Position numbers and translations under genes: made by a program. Of a DNA stretch of 64,000 nt, positions 21,737 through 33,558 are shown in pieces. The stretch covers positions 1,426,001 through 1,490,000 of the forward strand of contig NOKP01000005.1 in NCBI GenBank assembly GCA_002682825.1, given 5' to 3'. The notes under the pieces were generated by a model, which searched no databases, was not told where the DNA came from, and worked only from the letters and a program-made list of their open reading frames with translations. The stretch's first letter is position 1. The number at the start of each line of letters is the position of its first letter. The DNA is from Neonectria sp. B-13. Lineage: Eukaryota; Ascomycota; Sordariomycetes; Hypocreales; Nectriaceae.

Positions 21737-24382
21737 ATGTGGTCGCGGTTATCCAGCATCTTGTCCATCCTCGGGGCGGTGCTGTTCCTGGCGGCAGTAA
21801 CTTTCAAAACCGTCGTCCCCGGCGATGACCCCTACCGTTGTCGCGCCCTAGCCAACACAGGCCAGTGGATCGACCCCCCAGACGAAGATGGAAACCGGGA
21901 TCCCTTTCAGCACTGGCAGCCGGATGGATGTATTCTTCACAAGTACTCGGGGCCTGATATTCGGAGATGTATGGGGGGCCGCCGTATAATGATTGGCGGC
22001 GACTCGACGTCTCGACGTGTTGGCTATGCGTTTGGACGATTGGTAAGCTGCAATGCCGGCGAGACTCTGGACCACGGCGATGTTCCAATACTGATCGTTT
22101 AGTTGCAAAGAGACGAGGCCGACTATGATCGCCACCATCTCAACAATACCTCATGGAACGTCACCTACCACGGCGTCGAGATCCAGCGCTACCCCAACGT
22201 TTGGCTAGAAACACTCGGTGTCCCGGACCAAGAAATATTCGTCAGACAACTTGGCCAATACTCAGATGAGAAGAAAAACCCTCCGCCCATCGACGACCAG
22301 GAAGGTCCCGCTCTCGTCTATATCGCTGCCGGTGTGTGGTACACCAACCGTAAAGGGCGCCCTCGCCACAACGAACGGATGAAAATGTTCGGAGAAGCAT
22401 TTACCAACATTTCAAATCTTGTTAACAACCATGGAAAAGACATGTTCACCGACCCCATGGATCCCCTCGATGGCGTCGGCAACCAGGCCTTCTTCGCCCC
22501 GCCTGGAGGGCCTTGCTACCAAGGAGGGAACCACAAGAAGGCCAAGGACAGTGTCCAACGAGCGCATGAGGTCATCGAGATGCAGGACTGGCTCCGTGAG
22601 AACGAGGAGACGTTCGATATGCCACTGGTATGGTCTGTTCCTGGCCTCGTTGTTGGTCAGAACAAGACTTGGTCGGATCCCGGGGGCAAAGCTTTGCACG
22701 TCATTGACGCCGTGACTGAGATGCGAGCGAATATTATCTTGAACCTTCGCTGCAACGCCAAGCTGGACCGGATGAAGGGCTATCCCTACGAGCGTACTTG
22801 CTGTACTGATTACGGCATCAAGCCACTCGTCCAGCTTGGTGTTGTTTATGCCGGGCTTGTTTACCTAGCGGTCTCTGTCATTTGCGGAGTGTATTGCCAG
22901 TTCCGCCCTGACGGAGAGAAGCCTGACTTGATCCTGTTCAGCATATTTAACATGGAAGCAGGCTCTTTTGTTATGGCCCTACTTATGTGCTACTATGCCG
23001 ACCGGACGCAAATGATGGCCAAGGGGGCGAAGGTGTGGTCATACCAAGACTTCGCCCTTCTTTGCGCCCCTTGCATCGCTATCGCCCTCGCTACCATTCG
23101 CAGATCCTGCTCACCATCGAAAGAGCAGGGTTTAACAGTCGACCCAGACCAGATGTTTCTTTCTCGGGACCAGACTGATGAGTGGAAAGGGTGGATGCAG
23201 TTTGTGATTCTCATTTATCACTGGACGAATGCGCAAACGGCACCAATCTACATCTTGGTTCGACTTTTGGTTGCTTCCTACTTATTCCAAACCGGCTATG
23301 GGCATACCCTCTTCTTCCTCAACAAGAAGGATTATTCATTCAACCGTGTAGCAGCCGTGCTGCTTCGTCTCAACCTCCTCAGCTGCTCGTTGGCCTACGT
23401 CATGAACACCGATTACATGCTCTACTACTTCTCGCCGCTCGTAACCTTTTGGTTCCTCGTTGTGTATGCGACTATGGCGGTTGCACACGGCCGAAACGGC
23501 GACGTTCAGTTCCTACTCGTCAAGATTTGCATCTCGGCTGTTCTCGTCACAGTGGTGCTGGAAACTCCGTTAATGTCCTGGCTATGCTTCCTACTCCGCA
23601 TTGTTTTCAACATTCAGTGGAACTATAACGAGTGGTACTATCGTGTGTCGATGGATAAGTTCATCGTCTACGTCGGTATGCTTGTCGCTGTTGCCAACGT
23701 TCACATGAAGAAGAGCATCAATTTAGGCCTCCGCCTCACTCTGGCGTTTGCTGGCCTGGTAGCTGTCTCTCGGTACTTCTACGTATCCACTAAATTGGGC
23801 ACACATGACTATAAACTTTGGCATCCTTACATGTCATGCGTCCCTGTTTTGGCCTTTATCGCTATGCGAAATGTCTCAATGCCAGTTCGAAATTTTCATT
23901 CAAGTGCCATGGCCTGGCTAGGCCGATGCTCTTTGGAAACATACACGCTTCAGTTCCACCTTCTCCTGGCCGCCGACACCAAAGGAGTACTCGTCATCGA
24001 TGGCTTCTACGGCGATGGAACACTCATGGATCGCTGGAGGAGTCTGGTCATCATTGTGCCCATCTTCCTTTGGATCTGCTCCATTGCAGCCACATCAACT
24101 ACCCATCTAGTCAAAGCTTTTCTCCACACCCCGGAAGAGACAGAGAAGTCTGGCGGCTATGCATTGGTAGGAGCCTTGGAGCGAATCCCCGGCAGTTCTT
24201 TCATTACTCTCCCTAAACTCCGGATTGCGAGTTTTCTCATTGTAATGTGGTTGCTCAACATCCTGAGTCCTTCACATGCCGAGGCTCCTGCTCCTGATGG
24301 CTTTACTCCTCATCGTGTCGGTCTAGCCACTCAAACTACTTCTCATGTTTGGTCTACTCCTACCCCAACTCCAGGCTCATAG
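21737..24382 (+). CDS. CAS1-domain multispanning O-acyltransferase-like protein
   Basis: Two exons, 21737-22042 and 22103-24382 (60-nt intron), give 861 aa. An N-terminal anchor helix (residues 8-24) is followed by a luminal SGNH/PC-esterase-like domain whose GDS block is GGDSTSRR with S90, ending in ANIILNLRCN and a YPYERTCCTDYG Cys-rich segment. Then come roughly twelve membrane helices of the Cas1p 10-TM acyltransferase domain, including YHWTNAQTAPIYILVRLLVA, the WNYNEWYYRVSMDKF loop and LGRCSLETYTLQFH. Founding members O-acetylate capsular or cell-wall glycans in the Golgi. The usual SGNH Asp in the DGLH-type motif seems altered (GKALHVID). The C-terminal tail is Thr/Pro-rich. The most likely role is glycan O-acetylation in the secretory pathway. 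Confidence 0.9.
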
Positions 24383-25817
24383 GATAGAGGGCGTTTTATA
24401 CCCTGCACCTTTTTTCTTGAAGTAAGAAAGACCAGAGATGTATTATAAGCCTAGCAATCATTTGAATGTGCTGTAGGTTAGGATATGCTTTTCATGAACT
24501 GGACTTTAAGGTCAGAGAGAGGGACCTAGACGCGAGATGGATGCGAACCATGTTACTGGGAAAGCTTGGTGTTTAAGTTGTTGGGATTGATGGTGCTGGG
24601 AATAGCATCTTACTGTGTTATCTGCTGTATGTTACGTTACTGAATTGCCTTGATCTATCAGATGATATTGAGTGAGGCTAACAATATTCTGAATAACCAG
24701 AGACCCGCGAGAAGTGAGTGCTGTGAAAGTAGGGTACCTAACTTACCCTAGACCTTTCAATGTCTCTGCTTTCACATCACTACCCCCAGAACCGAATGAC
24801 CAGTGCGTCAATGCGTGTTTTTAAGCTACACACCTTCCTGTCTATTATTTTCAATAAGCGCTATTTGGATGCACGTGAACCTGCGGATCAACATGCCCCG
24901 AGGGCCTCTTGCATGGTGTTTCTGTTAACATGTTATTGCTAAGTACTAGTGGATTAATTGCGCGGACTTAAAAATAACCAGTCACTAGAATTGTGATATG
25001 GTAATGTCGAAGGATGAATGTTGTTTTGTGTTCCTACATTACTGCAAGCTCTTGGACCAACATCGCTCGTATTCAACCCGGTCGGCCGGGATCATCCATG
25101 CGCTTTCCAGCCGCAGTGCAGATATTGCGGGCCAACAAGACAGCGGCCGCAACAGTTTTCCCCTCAAAATATTCCATCAATAGATCGATCATACGGTCAG
25201 TAGGCATCTAGTTCATTGCCTTGTTGAAGGAGAACATTGTTATTAAGTTAGAGAAACGATGTGAAATAGACTAAATGAAGCGTAATTTAAAGATATTATT
25301 AGCGCACATCGCCATCAGTTCATGCTTGTCTCTCTTTCCGCTCTCCTCCGTGCTATTTTTAGTACTCTGATGAGCTTAAAGCTGCAAGTCCCGCCAAGTG
25401 AAACTTCGTAGTCTTTCGGTTTGCAAGGCACCCCTTCCGCCGGATCGACGGTCCCGGCGACCGGCAGCTTCTCTAGCGATCATTGGAGGCACTACGGTTT
25501 TGATGTTGGTTCTAAATGGCGTGGGCTGATATATCGCCCCAGCTTGCGGTTTGGAGGACGTCTGCAAGTGAAATACGAAGTGCGGTGCGTTCTGCACCTA
25601 AGCTGCATTGTCCCGCATGCCAAGAGACTACAGCCCGCCACGTCGTACTTGCTATGGGGAACGTCAGTGGAGAGGATTCTGGTTTTCTCCTCCCGGGCCT
25701 TTTCCGTATTCGAACTGTTGTTTGCGCGTATATATATCGTCAATGATCGTAGCATCGTAAGCTGGAGGACCAAGATACGCAACTGTCTACCCAAACTTTT
25801 ACACTCACCTCATCAAC
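24383..25817. other. Intergenic region, no gene recognised
   Basis: Small open frames near 24760-25211 and 25421-25966 lack motifs and overlap in several frames, so I treat them as non-coding. The right end is the promoter of the small secreted protein. Confidence 0.5.
25727..25738 (+). promoter_or_regulatory. TATA-like element of the small secreted protein gene
   Basis: An alternating GTATATATAT tract lies about 80-90 bases before the start codon at 25818, at normal core-promoter distance. Confidence 0.5.
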
Positions 25818-26237
25818 ATGGCAATCACCAAGATCTTCGCTCTCCTCTCCGGCCTGGCCATGATGGGCATCAGCGCAAGCCCATGCTACCACGACAGCTC
25901 AACCACAGCCGCCGCAACAGCGACTTCTTCCGCGGCGACACCGACCAGCACCTGCCTCAAGCCTGACTCCATCTGCGGCGTGGAAGGCGAATACAACAGC
26001 GAGAGCGGGATCGGATGGAACGGCCTCGCGGAGGGCAACGACAACGCGTTACAGTGCTCGGAAATTTGCGGCGATCGCAGAAGACCCGAGGGCTGGTGTG
26101 TGGCATTTGAGTACATTTCCGCCGAGGCCAAGTGCCACCTCTATCAGTACCCTGTCAAGGACTTCTTCACACCTAAAGCTGGAACCGGCGTTTACTTCTA
26201 CGACCAGGTGTGCTGGGAGTGCCGCACGACCAATTAA
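25818..26237 (+). CDS. Small secreted Cys-rich protein, PAN/apple-like
   Basis: This is a single exon of 139 aa. A signal peptide covers residues 1 to about 20, followed by a Ser/Thr/Ala-rich linker (about 27-45) likely to be O-glycosylated. The compact C-terminal domain contains eight Cys, in motifs such as SICGVEGEYN, CSEICG, GWCVAFEY, AKCHLYQYPV and VCWEC. The arrangement (C...C in a helix, then WC.AF.Y and a C.LY strand) resembles the PAN/apple fold of fungal secreted proteins. It has the size and Cys content of an effector candidate, but no function can be assigned. A TATA element and an A/C-rich leader precede it. It is convergent with the PL11 lyase gene. Confidence 0.8.
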   Translation: MAITKIFALLSGLAMMGISASPCYHDSSTTAAATATSSAATPTSTCLKPDSICGVEGEYNSESGIGWNGLAEGNDNALQCSEICGDRRRPEGWCVAFEYISAEAKCHLYQYPVKDFFTPKAGTGVYFYDQVCWECRTTN

Positions 26238-26625
26238 GACTCTTTTGGTCCTTTTGTCAGCTTACCATTTACCGGGTAACATTTTGTATCCCTCGGTGTC
26301 TCATGGTGGGAACGGATCGCCTGTCAACACAAGTCGTACAAACTGCACTGGGCAGATCACACCCAACTACGGTATATCCTCAATACAATGCAGCAGATAG
26401 AAACAAAAATTGTAGAGTGGCCCATCTGCCACTTTCACTCACGGGAGGATGCTCAGCCAGGATACCACTTGTCCTTGACATGTTGTTTGAGTTGACTGCA
26501 GTGACACTTTACCTCCGTTAAGCTATGAACCATAATGTTTCTGAGGGCAATACAACTTGAGTACAAATGTCCTTCTTCTAGATACGTGATTCCGTATCGA
26601 AACACCCAACCCATTTGTATCCAAC
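26238..26625. other. Convergent intergenic region
   Basis: Tail-to-tail spacer between the small secreted protein gene and the PL11 lyase gene. No gene or repeat was noticed; it presumably holds both transcript ends. Confidence 0.5.
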
Positions 26626-28431
26626 TTAGAAGCCAGCGTAACGGATATTTGGCTTCGGGGGTTTCTCCATCCCCTCCCCAAGAAAGTAATCAACATGATG
26701 CGATTGCATGTATCCCTTGAGAGTCATAGCATTCCGATATGCCGGGTTATGTGGCAGAGTGTACAGCCGAATGTCGGTCGGAATATCAGTCGTGAAGATG
26801 ATTAACTCGCTGTAGTCCGCGTTGGTCAGGATGAACTCCTCACGCCAGTCTCCGAAGATGTCTCCGATAAACGCCGGGTACCGTCCGGACGGAGTGATGG
26901 CACCGTAATCCGAACCCTTAAGCAACCTGGGAACACTCTTTGACGGCGTTGGGTTCTCCCAATCCCACTTCTCAATGCGGCCGTCGTTGAATAGCTCGAG
27001 CAGTTCGTCACCGTCCCACCATATCCCCAGATGCGGCCAAGGTGCCAGCTCTGTATCAGACTCAGTGAGTTCGTCAGACGGCGCGTTGTAGATACCAGAG
27101 AACGACCAGACCTCCATGCCATCGTGTCGTGGGTCGATGTCGCCAACCATTCCGCGGCCATTGTCGGTTATGTTGTCGCCGAAGTGCTCCCAGAGCAAAG
27201 TCCCATCAGTGGCATCGTAATAGTACTCATACAGTTTGCTCGGGTTCCTCTGTTGCACGCCGTAGCCCTGTAGTCCGTCGCGGTCAGGGTCCATCTTGGC
27301 GATGTGAAAGCGGTCTCCGTGGACGATACCCTCTGGGCCTAGAAGATAGCGCACGCTGCCGTCGCCGTTGAGCATGAAGCCAATCTCGGCTACTTCGTCT
27401 TTGCCGTCGCCGTTGACGTCGATGATGCGCGTGTTGTGTCCATCCGGTGCGTCTTGGTCCTCCCGCAGCCACTTCCACTCCATGGAAACGTCGCTGCCAT
27501 TAAACGTCCAAGCCGCTATCATCAGGTTGAAGTCGCCGTCTCCAATGCGGTTCTTGCAATATGTCACCAGATGAGGCCGCACGCCGTCCAAGTAGCCGAC
27601 TCCGAAACGAGCTCCCATGGGCTCATCGGACAAGTAGTCGTCTGGGATTTGAGCCGCGGAACGGAGGGCGCCCGTCTTGCCGTTAAGGATTGCAACGTAT
27701 TGCATGTTGTCATCACTGCCTTCTTCGAATGTTTCTCCATCGCCAAACGTTACTCCGTTGGCGATGCGGACTGCCACCTCGGCATATCCATCGCTGTCGA
27801 AGTCGTAGACAGTAACACCATCCCAGTGACCAACGTTGAGTGTTGCCGACCCTGGTTCGATATTATTTTGATTCTCGCTGTTTGGTCCCATGTTGACCTC
27901 CCAGAGAAACGTGCCGTCGCTGCGGTATGCCTCCAATGTCTGGGGTGATGTTTGCCGGTCGAGCACGTAGTCATACTCCCCGTCGCCATCGAGGTCGCCG
28001 ACCCAGACGAACTTGATTTGGCCACCAGACTTGATGGGAATACGGACTGCTGGTTCTTCTGCGTTGTTGGAGGGGAGTGTGAATTCCGTGCTGGCTTCGT
28101 TCTCTTTGCCATTTATGACCGGTCGTACATGGTAAGTGTTTGATTCGTCAAGGTCGGCTTCAGAGTCGAGAAAATTGGTCCCCTTTGTCAGAACGTCCGA
28201 GTTGATGCGTTCGGAGTCACCATCGCCGGTAGCTCGATAGACGTTGAAACCGATATCATCAGGATCAAGACCCAGTAGTCGCCAACTGACCAGGACATGC
28301 GTCTCGTTAGCGCGTACCGCCACAACACCTCGGCCGAGGTTCTCCATTGGTCGTGGTTTTGTCGCGGCATATACTGAAGCAACGAAGACAGTTGCGGCTG
28401 CAAGAGCAGCTCTGAGAGAGGATTTCTTCAT
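26626..28431 (-). CDS. Secreted rhamnogalacturonan lyase, polysaccharide lyase family 11
   Basis: This is an uninterrupted 601-aa frame on the minus strand. A signal peptide (about 1-22) precedes RPMENLGRGVVAVR, the standard opening of PL11 enzymes, and then a fibronectin-like N-domain (VLVSWRLLGLDPDDIGFNVYR). The catalytic eight-bladed propeller is marked by calcium loops DLDGDGEYD, DFDSDGYAE, DVNGDGKDE and DPDRDG, and by GMVGDIDPRHDGMEVW and YPAFIGDIFGDWREE. The length is normal for the family, and the C-terminus ends in the expected PNIRYAGF. It cleaves the rhamnogalacturonan-I backbone of pectin by beta-elimination outside the cell. PL11 is mainly bacterial with scattered fungal members; the lack of introns is compatible with an old transfer (inference). 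Confidence 0.95.
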   Translation of the reverse strand: MKKSSLRAALAAATVFVASVYAATKPRPMENLGRGVVAVRANETHVLVSWRLLGLDPDDIGFNVYRATGDGDSERINSDVLTKGTNFLDSEADLDESNTYHVRPVINGKENEASTEFTLPSNNAEEPAVRIPIKSGGQIKFVWVGDLDGDGEYDYVLDRQTSPQTLEAYRSDGTFLWEVNMGPNSENQNNIEPGSATLNVGHWDGVTVYDFDSDGYAEVAVRIANGVTFGDGETFEEGSDDNMQYVAILNGKTGALRSAAQIPDDYLSDEPMGARFGVGYLDGVRPHLVTYCKNRIGDGDFNLMIAAWTFNGSDVSMEWKWLREDQDAPDGHNTRIIDVNGDGKDEVAEIGFMLNGDGSVRYLLGPEGIVHGDRFHIAKMDPDRDGLQGYGVQQRNPSKLYEYYYDATDGTLLWEHFGDNITDNGRGMVGDIDPRHDGMEVWSFSGIYNAPSDELTESDTELAPWPHLGIWWDGDELLELFNDGRIEKWDWENPTPSKSVPRLLKGSDYGAITPSGRYPAFIGDIFGDWREEFILTNADYSELIIFTTDIPTDIRLYTLPHNPAYRNAMTLKGYMQSHHVDYFLGEGMEKPPKPNIRYAGF

Positions 28432-29576
28432 GACGCTTTAAGTTGCATGTGACTATGTATTAGCCGCGTCAATGTTGATGAAGAAGAAGTCAATTTAGGT
28501 CGTGATGATATCCTTTCCTTTTTATCTTTGCATGACAACTGCTTTCAACCTCACTTCTTGTGAACATGCGGATCTTCTTTCCATACCCGGGAGATTGTTA
28601 ACGGGGTCCAATGAACAAAAACCCGATGAGAAGATAATTGCGATTGGGGGAAAATTCGTGGGGAAAAGGGTCCCGGCAGATCCCCCACAAGACCCCCCGT
28701 AATTGCAACATCTTGGCTCAAAGGAGGATACGACGTTGCAACCACCTGGCCGGGACAAGCACACACGTCGGAAGTGGGCTCAATTTTAAGGGCTTCTATT
28801 AGGCCGACGGCCGAGAGACCTCTTCCGCGGCCACAAACTGGGCAAGCAGGGATGAATATGGGTCTAAATGCAGTGCCACTCATTTTCCGGGGTTCCATTT
28901 CCCCACACCCGTCCAGTCTACTCCTCATCTTCAATCTCACCATGGTGGACAGCCTCTCCTAGCAAATAATTCAGAGTATTCAGTCCCTTTGTCAACTCCT
29001 ACTTTGTGATCACAAGAGCTATACTCATTCGGACCCGGTTGGGGGTCGGACAAGTCAGGGGGCCTTGGTACATGGCCAGAGCACAAATCTTTCGTCCCGG
29101 CGACCCTGATTTCAAAGTAATTCTAAAATCACTGCCTTTGGCGTATAGTATAGAAAGTAGGGTATAGAATTCAGGTTGCTGTGTCTATGAACCGCCTCGA
29201 TGGTCCGAGCCTTCTCGAGGAGGTTTACGTCATCAACCGCCTTCAACGCCGCCCTTGAGAGCGCAATGCCAAGAGGAGTGAAGGCAAAGATTTAAACAAT
29301 ATCCAATGGACTTAATCCTTGCGCTATAATTAACTAGAAACTTCACGTTTTTCAATGCGGTCAATTGCGTACACTCGAGCCTCGTGCCTAGTTCTGCGTA
29401 TCATGAATATATTGCCTTACAGCTTCAAGCCACTATATTTAACATTGAATAACTGTCCCAACCGAAATCCCTCTATATCCTTCAATTAAAAGCCCCATCT
29501 ACTTAATACGAGTCTCATTAGGACTCTAAGTGTGTCCAAGTTGGTGATTCCTGTGTTAGGCAAGACGTCACCCTGG
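28432..29576. other. Promoter region of the PL11 gene and spacer
   Basis: No gene is recognised. It holds the 5' region of the minus-strand lyase and the 3' region of the minus-strand reductase. C/G runs near 28670-28760 are notable, but I can assign no specific site. Confidence 0.5.
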
Positions 29577-30733
29577 TTAACGCACATTTATAACAATCTT
29601 GCCTTTTGCCCGCTTCGATTCCAATTTCTCGAAAGCCTGAGTAGGTTAGTTAAAGCAAGACACATTTCAGCGCCAAGAAACATTAAACAGGAAATTAAAA
29701 AAACTTACTTGGAGAGCATCATCCATATCAAATCTCGAGTCGATGGGAACTTCTTTGATCCATCCACTGTTAAACAAGGCCGCGACCTCCTTGGCTCTGG
29801 CGCCGGCCGGAGAATTGTTAACACGCTGGAAGGTGCGAGGCGTGCCGCCTAGAATGACCGGCAGCTTGGTACCAATGATAAACATTAACCCGCCCGCAAT
29901 GCTCAGGAACTTCCCATTGGGCTTCAGGTATCCAGGACACTTCTTGAATAGTGTCTCGTTCCCGATGCAGTCAATGATAGTACCGAATGAGGCGTCGCCG
30001 AACCTGCTAGATAGATGGTCGTACAGAGATTCGTGGGCAGTGTAGTCAATAACCTGGATAGTGTTAGAAGCTTCGAGCATGGATTAATGTTTCCTAGAAA
30101 GGGGCAACTTACCTCTTCAGCACCAAGCCGTCGAACCATGGCCTCGTTCTTCCCTGAACAGATGGCCGTGACGTGGACTCCCTTGGCTCGGAGTACCTGT
30201 ACCACAAAACAACCCACACCACCACTGGCACCATTGACCAAGACCCTATCCCCCTTGGTAACATTTGCCGCCTCCACAAGGATGGCGGTAGTCTGTCCCG
30301 CAACTCCCATGAGCGCCACAGCATCTTCAGCATTCAAATCCAAGGGCTTTTCTGCAACAGCATGCGCCGGCAGCACGATATACTCGGACAGCGTGCCGAA
30401 GCCCCGGAATATCTGCATAGTGGGCAAGGTGCCGCACACGGTGATTCCGACGCGAAGGTCAGGTTTGGAGGATGAGACGGATGGCCCGACCTGGACGATC
30501 TCGCCGGCGAAGTCGACAGCGGGGACAGCGTTTTTCTTGAAGGCAGTCGGCCATCCCATAATAACGAGATCAAGAGGATTAATGGAAGCGTGGGAGACTC
30601 TGATCAGAACGTCGCTGCCTTTGGGGGGTGCTGGAGTCGGCCATGCGGTCTTGAGCTTGAGGGCTTCTTTAGGTCTGCCAGACTGCACCACGAGCCAAGT
30701 CTTCATGGAAGACGGTATCAATGATTGGGACAT
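29577..30733 (-). CDS. MDR-superfamily NAD(P)H-dependent reductase (quinone oxidoreductase-like)
   Basis: Minus-strand exons 30733-30113, 30053-29709 and 29636-29577 (introns 59 and 72 nt) give 341 aa. The GroES-like N-domain has SINPLDLVIMGW and AVPAVDFAGEIVQVG. The nucleotide-binding site is NGASGGVGCFVVQV (about 167-180), and the C-terminus ends AFEKLESKRAKGKIVINVR, typical of zinc-independent quinone reductases and enoyl-reductase-like enzymes. The usual catalytic and structural zinc Cys clusters are absent. It is a soluble NADPH-dependent oxidoreductase acting on a quinone or an alpha,beta-unsaturated carbonyl; the substrate is unknown. It is head to head with a Zn2Cys6 regulator across 437 bases, so co-regulation is likely. 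The downstream exon coding only 19 residues is easily missed. Confidence 0.92.
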
Positions 30734-31170
30734 GTTGTACGGGTATAGTGCTTCGGATGGCGGTGGATTGGAATGTCTTGCCTCGTTGCATCTTGTGAAG
30801 ACTGGGAACTGGCCGAGCGAGCAGCTATTTTATAGCAGCCATAAATCCATGCCGGACGTTGGATACAACTGCCATCTTGAGAGTATGTGTAAGCCATTGA
30901 AACGAACTGAAAATGAGGCGGATACGATGTGGAGTACATAATTGCGTTGTTGCTCTTGTGAGGTGGATGGGACTGCCCAAATGGGAATAGCATCGCCAGT
31001 TCCGCTTAACAAATCGTTCGTGCTAAGTCAGCGTCTCAGGGGCGACCACCAGCACCGACGTATCCACATTCCTATTTAGTCTTCCAGCTATTTCAGTCAA
31101 AGAGACATGGACCAAAACATCTTCAAACCATAATATCCCACAATTGCACGCTCGGCTGCTGATCGCCATC
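30734..31170. promoter_or_regulatory. Divergent promoter between MDR reductase and Zn2Cys6 factor
   Basis: 437 bases separate the two start codons. Reading towards the reductase, a CTATAAAATA element (30834-30825) sits about 95 bases before its ATG, inside an imperfect palindrome GCAGCTATTTTATAGCAGC (30821-30839). A short, compact, shared promoter of this type commonly carries the binding site of the adjacent regulator; no clear CGG-N-CCG site was picked out by eye. Confidence 0.6.
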
Positions 31171-33284
31171 ATGGTCGAAGAAGGCACCGATGGAGAGCAG
31201 CCTCATCAAGACAAACAACGACGGCGACGAGCCCAAGGGACAAGGGCCCGCACTGGCTGTGAGCGCTGTCGCGCACGCCGGCGGAAGTGTGAGTCTAGCA
31301 TATTGAGCAAGCGTCAATGAAAGCCGCAGAAAAACACCGCATTCTTTCCAGCTGACCATGTTGCGACGCAGGCGATGAGGAGAAGCCCCGGTGCAGACGC
31401 TGCAGTGACGCGAATGCCGAGTGCCAGTATACTACGCGCCTGACATTTCTCGACAAGAACGCCCGAACGCTTACACAGCGTGCCAACCCGGACATGGCAT
31501 CGGAAAGGCCAGGGTTTTCTACCGTCCAGGTAAGGTACTATCTATGTTTTCGAATGAAGCCTGCTGATATGTTGATCTGGAACCGTTTAGTTTGTTGTAG
31601 AAGAGAAAGGACTCTCGGCAGAACACCCAGAACCGTCTCCATCACATTCAAAGGTATCAAACCAAGATTCTCACCCTCAAGAGCAGCAAGAGACTGCTAG
31701 CAATAGGAGGAAACAAATGACAGAATTGGCCGATGAGTGTCAACATCCTCTTACGGTACAGGAGGATGAAGAATCTAGCTCCCACCACTCGGAGCAAGTT
31801 ACTGGCACCTTTGACGAAATCGGCATTGACTCCTTAGTATCATTAGACCCTTCCCGTCTTGATGGCTTAGCATCACTCAGCGATCTGCTCGTGCATGATT
31901 ACAATCCCCAGCCGTCAGCTGCAGTACCTCAGGGCTCAACCGACCCTGGCAGGCGAATCAACTTGGAGCCGCTAGCTGAAAATGTCTCCCCGACGAACAA
32001 TGCAATTAATCACTTAAAGCATTACACCCGCCATGTCGCTCCTTGGGTGTGTCTTGTCTTCGATCCCCTCACCGTGCCCTGTTATGAAGCTGACACTGGA
32101 ATTGCTTCCTATTTGCACAGCTAGATATTTTTGACTTGGGGCAGACCTTCGGCCTCCTCATCCCACGGCTGGCCATGACTTCGCCGCTTGTACTTAATGC
32201 TGTGCTCAAGGTGGCCGCAGCGTCCTCCGGGTCTAGCGTAGAGGATACAGAGCAGTATAACACTGGCTCTTCGGATCTCTTGTCCACTTCCTTCAAGCCA
32301 GACCAAGTATCTGCCTTTGCCGTCTTGCAATCCCTGGTCACATTCGTGTTCCTAAAGACACAGCTGTTTGCCGGGTCAGGCCCGGAGACATGGGAGCCCA
32401 CATTCGTCTCAGAAGGCCCTGTGCCGAGCTTCACAGGTTACGACTTCGGGGTTGGCAATCATCGGAGCATGTGTATTGCTACCATTACATTGATGTCGAG
32501 ATTAGGTATGCCGTCATTCCTATTTCGTTTTCTGGCTTGGTGACTAATGCGAAAGCTGTGAAAAGAGATTGCGTACTCCCTAATACACGAGATAGCCCCA
32601 GCCGTTGGCTCCGAGGTTATCCACGAGATGTTGGCTTCGTCAGAGGCCATCATAGCTAAAGAAAAAGACTTCAAGAAGAATTTGAGAGCCTCTCTTTGTT
32701 GCCTCGCACTTCTATCCGACGTTATGGACCTTTGCCTACAACCGGCGGATCAAGGCGAAGGCCCATCTCCAGTGCAGACCCAACCGCACTTGTCAAGGGT
32801 CGATAGGTGGAAGCACCTCTCGAGTGAGTTGCGGGCATGGTACATCGATCGCCCCCTGGAGCTCCAAGAACTGGCCGAGCTCGAAGGCAACGGCACCTCG
32901 TTTCCCACCGTACTCTTCACCAGCTGGGCTGGCGTCTCGACTAACATCATCTACCACGTCGCCATGTTTCTTCTCCTGAGACATCGACCCCGAACGATAC
33001 GCCCACAGCACGAACATAGTCAGACGGAAGCCATGGAAACACACGTGTCTCCACTCTGGCATGCGAAGCGCGTGTGCGGCATTGCACTCAGCAGCGACTC
33101 GCAGCACACTCAGTGTTGGGATCCTTGCATCATCGCGGCCTTTACTCTCACGGCGAGGGGGATGACCCATCCGGCCCAGCAGATGGAGCTCCTCTCATGT
33201 TTTCAGCGCGTCAAGGCTTCAGGCTGGCGCATTGATGACCTGGTTAGTGGCCTCCGTGATGAGTGGGGACTGCACGGCCCTTGA
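31171..33284 (+). CDS. Zn2Cys6 fungal-type transcription factor
   Basis: Five exons, 31171-31288, 31372-31529, 31591-32046, 32121-32505 and 32566-33284 (introns 83, 61, 74 and 60 nt), give 611 aa. The zinc cluster has Cys at 30, 33, 40, 47, 50 and 57, with its first intron inside the third Cys codon. An Arg-rich run (RRRRAQGTRARTGC) precedes it. A Gln/Ser/Glu-rich linker leads to HVAPWLDIFDLGQTFGLLIP, the entry motif of the fungal_trans_2 (PF11951-like) domain. The C-terminal domain is helical throughout, containing EIAYSLIHEIAPAVGSEVIHEM and a WHAKRVCGIALS helix. It is a nuclear regulator. Its head-to-head position with the MDR reductase makes that gene the first candidate target. Confidence 0.9.
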
Positions 33285-33558
33285 GGAAACTAACATAAGC
33301 GGAGTCTATGAAGCGACGATGGGGTGGGAGTTATCCAAGGAACTGATGGTGCAAGTGTAGATAGGAAATGTTGTCGCCACTATCTAAGCCAATGTTATGC
33401 TCCAGAGGGCCAGATACGGACCTTGCAATCCCAGAAAGCACGGTCTTGGGGGCAGTCTGCAGGCCTGGGAGTCATTGCCTTAAGGGGACAATGTGAACTT
33501 GAAATGATCATCTCTTGCCATCTGAACGTTGGTATAACTAGAAAATGAACTTATTATT

